A stretch of 30,119 nucleotides of DNA from a virus, in the IMG/VR virus record IMGVR_UViG_3300025671_000338, positions 1 through 30,119 of that record. One strand, given 5' to 3'. A model generated the notes under the pieces. It did no database searches. It was not told where the DNA came from and saw nothing but the letters and a program-made list of their open reading frames with translations. Position numbers and translations under genes: made by a program. The number at the start of each line of letters is the position of its first letter. Position 1 is the stretch's first letter. Positions 30,091 to 30,119 of the stretch are shown here, piece after piece.

Positions 30091-30119
30091 ATGCAATGGT
30101 CTGAAACTAACATCATCCT
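30091..30119 (+). CDS. Start of a further gene, cut by the window end
   Basis: ATG at 30091 opens a frame M-Q-W-S-E-T-N-I-I that runs off the window. It is preceded by AAGGACG (30074-30080) and follows a terminator, as expected for the first gene of a new unit. Only nine complete codons are visible, so the product cannot be named. Confidence 0.45.

Overview
This window is part of the genome of a T7-like (podovirus-type) cyanophage. The evidence is a host-derived photosystem II gene (psbA, 3' part) at the left edge, then the canonical T7-type late gene order on one strand: major capsid protein, tail tubes A and B, gp13/gp14/gp15/gp16-like internal virion proteins, a fibre with the T7 gp17 N-terminal domain, small terminase, large terminase. 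The host is most likely a cyanobacterium of the marine Synechococcus/Prochlorococcus type, inferred from psbA and not demonstrable from this DNA alone.

Layout. 1-1631: psbA end, one small gene, then a terminator overlapping a sigma70-like promoter that drives two unknown genes. 1632-1980: a structured leader with a three-way-junction candidate (or phage RNA polymerase promoter), a 33-codon ORF, a tRNA-like T-arm hairpin and a perfect 16-base palindrome. 1981-3457: capsid gene and two very small genes, closed by a strong UUCG terminator. 3483-15077: tail tubes and the ejection (internal core) proteins. 15084-21607: adhesion block of one T7-type fibre plus two tandem, modular, paralogous tail adhesins. 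21613-26626: small genes (possible lysis genes among them), the packaging cassette (small terminase, a Lys/Arg-rich protein, HNH endonuclease) and a 504-residue unknown inserted before the large terminase. 26616-26865: a string of RNA hairpins ending the late operon. 26914-27564: thyX. 27565-28007: a palindrome-rich gap without genes. 28008-30119: a run of small, mostly acidic genes that looks like an early, host-takeover region, with short sigma70-type promoters, two KTSC-domain paralogues and an ArdA-like antirestriction candidate.

How it works together. The late operon builds the capsid, tail and DNA-ejection machine and packages DNA. psbA and thyX are metabolic helpers that sustain photosynthetic energy and dTMP supply. 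The gap after thyX is the boundary between late and early functions and probably lies near the physical genome end or concatemer junction.

The most interesting unexplained signals are: (i) two identical-geometry early promoter cassettes (GTG-N8-CAC, TTGACT, extended CATACT, AAGAGC, ATG) that predict leaderless mRNAs under a CRP/NtcA-family-like site; (ii) a 12/13-base repeat inside two similar foldable elements, one before the capsid gene and one starting on the terL stop codon; (iii) a CACATTCAC motif repeated before early genes that lack a ribosome binding site; (iv) a metallopeptidase-like C-terminus on the gp15-like protein where the gp16-like protein has no visible lytic transglycosylase; (v) tandem adhesin genes with DNA-level repeat seams. 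All function calls come from reading the translated sequence by eye; no database search was run.
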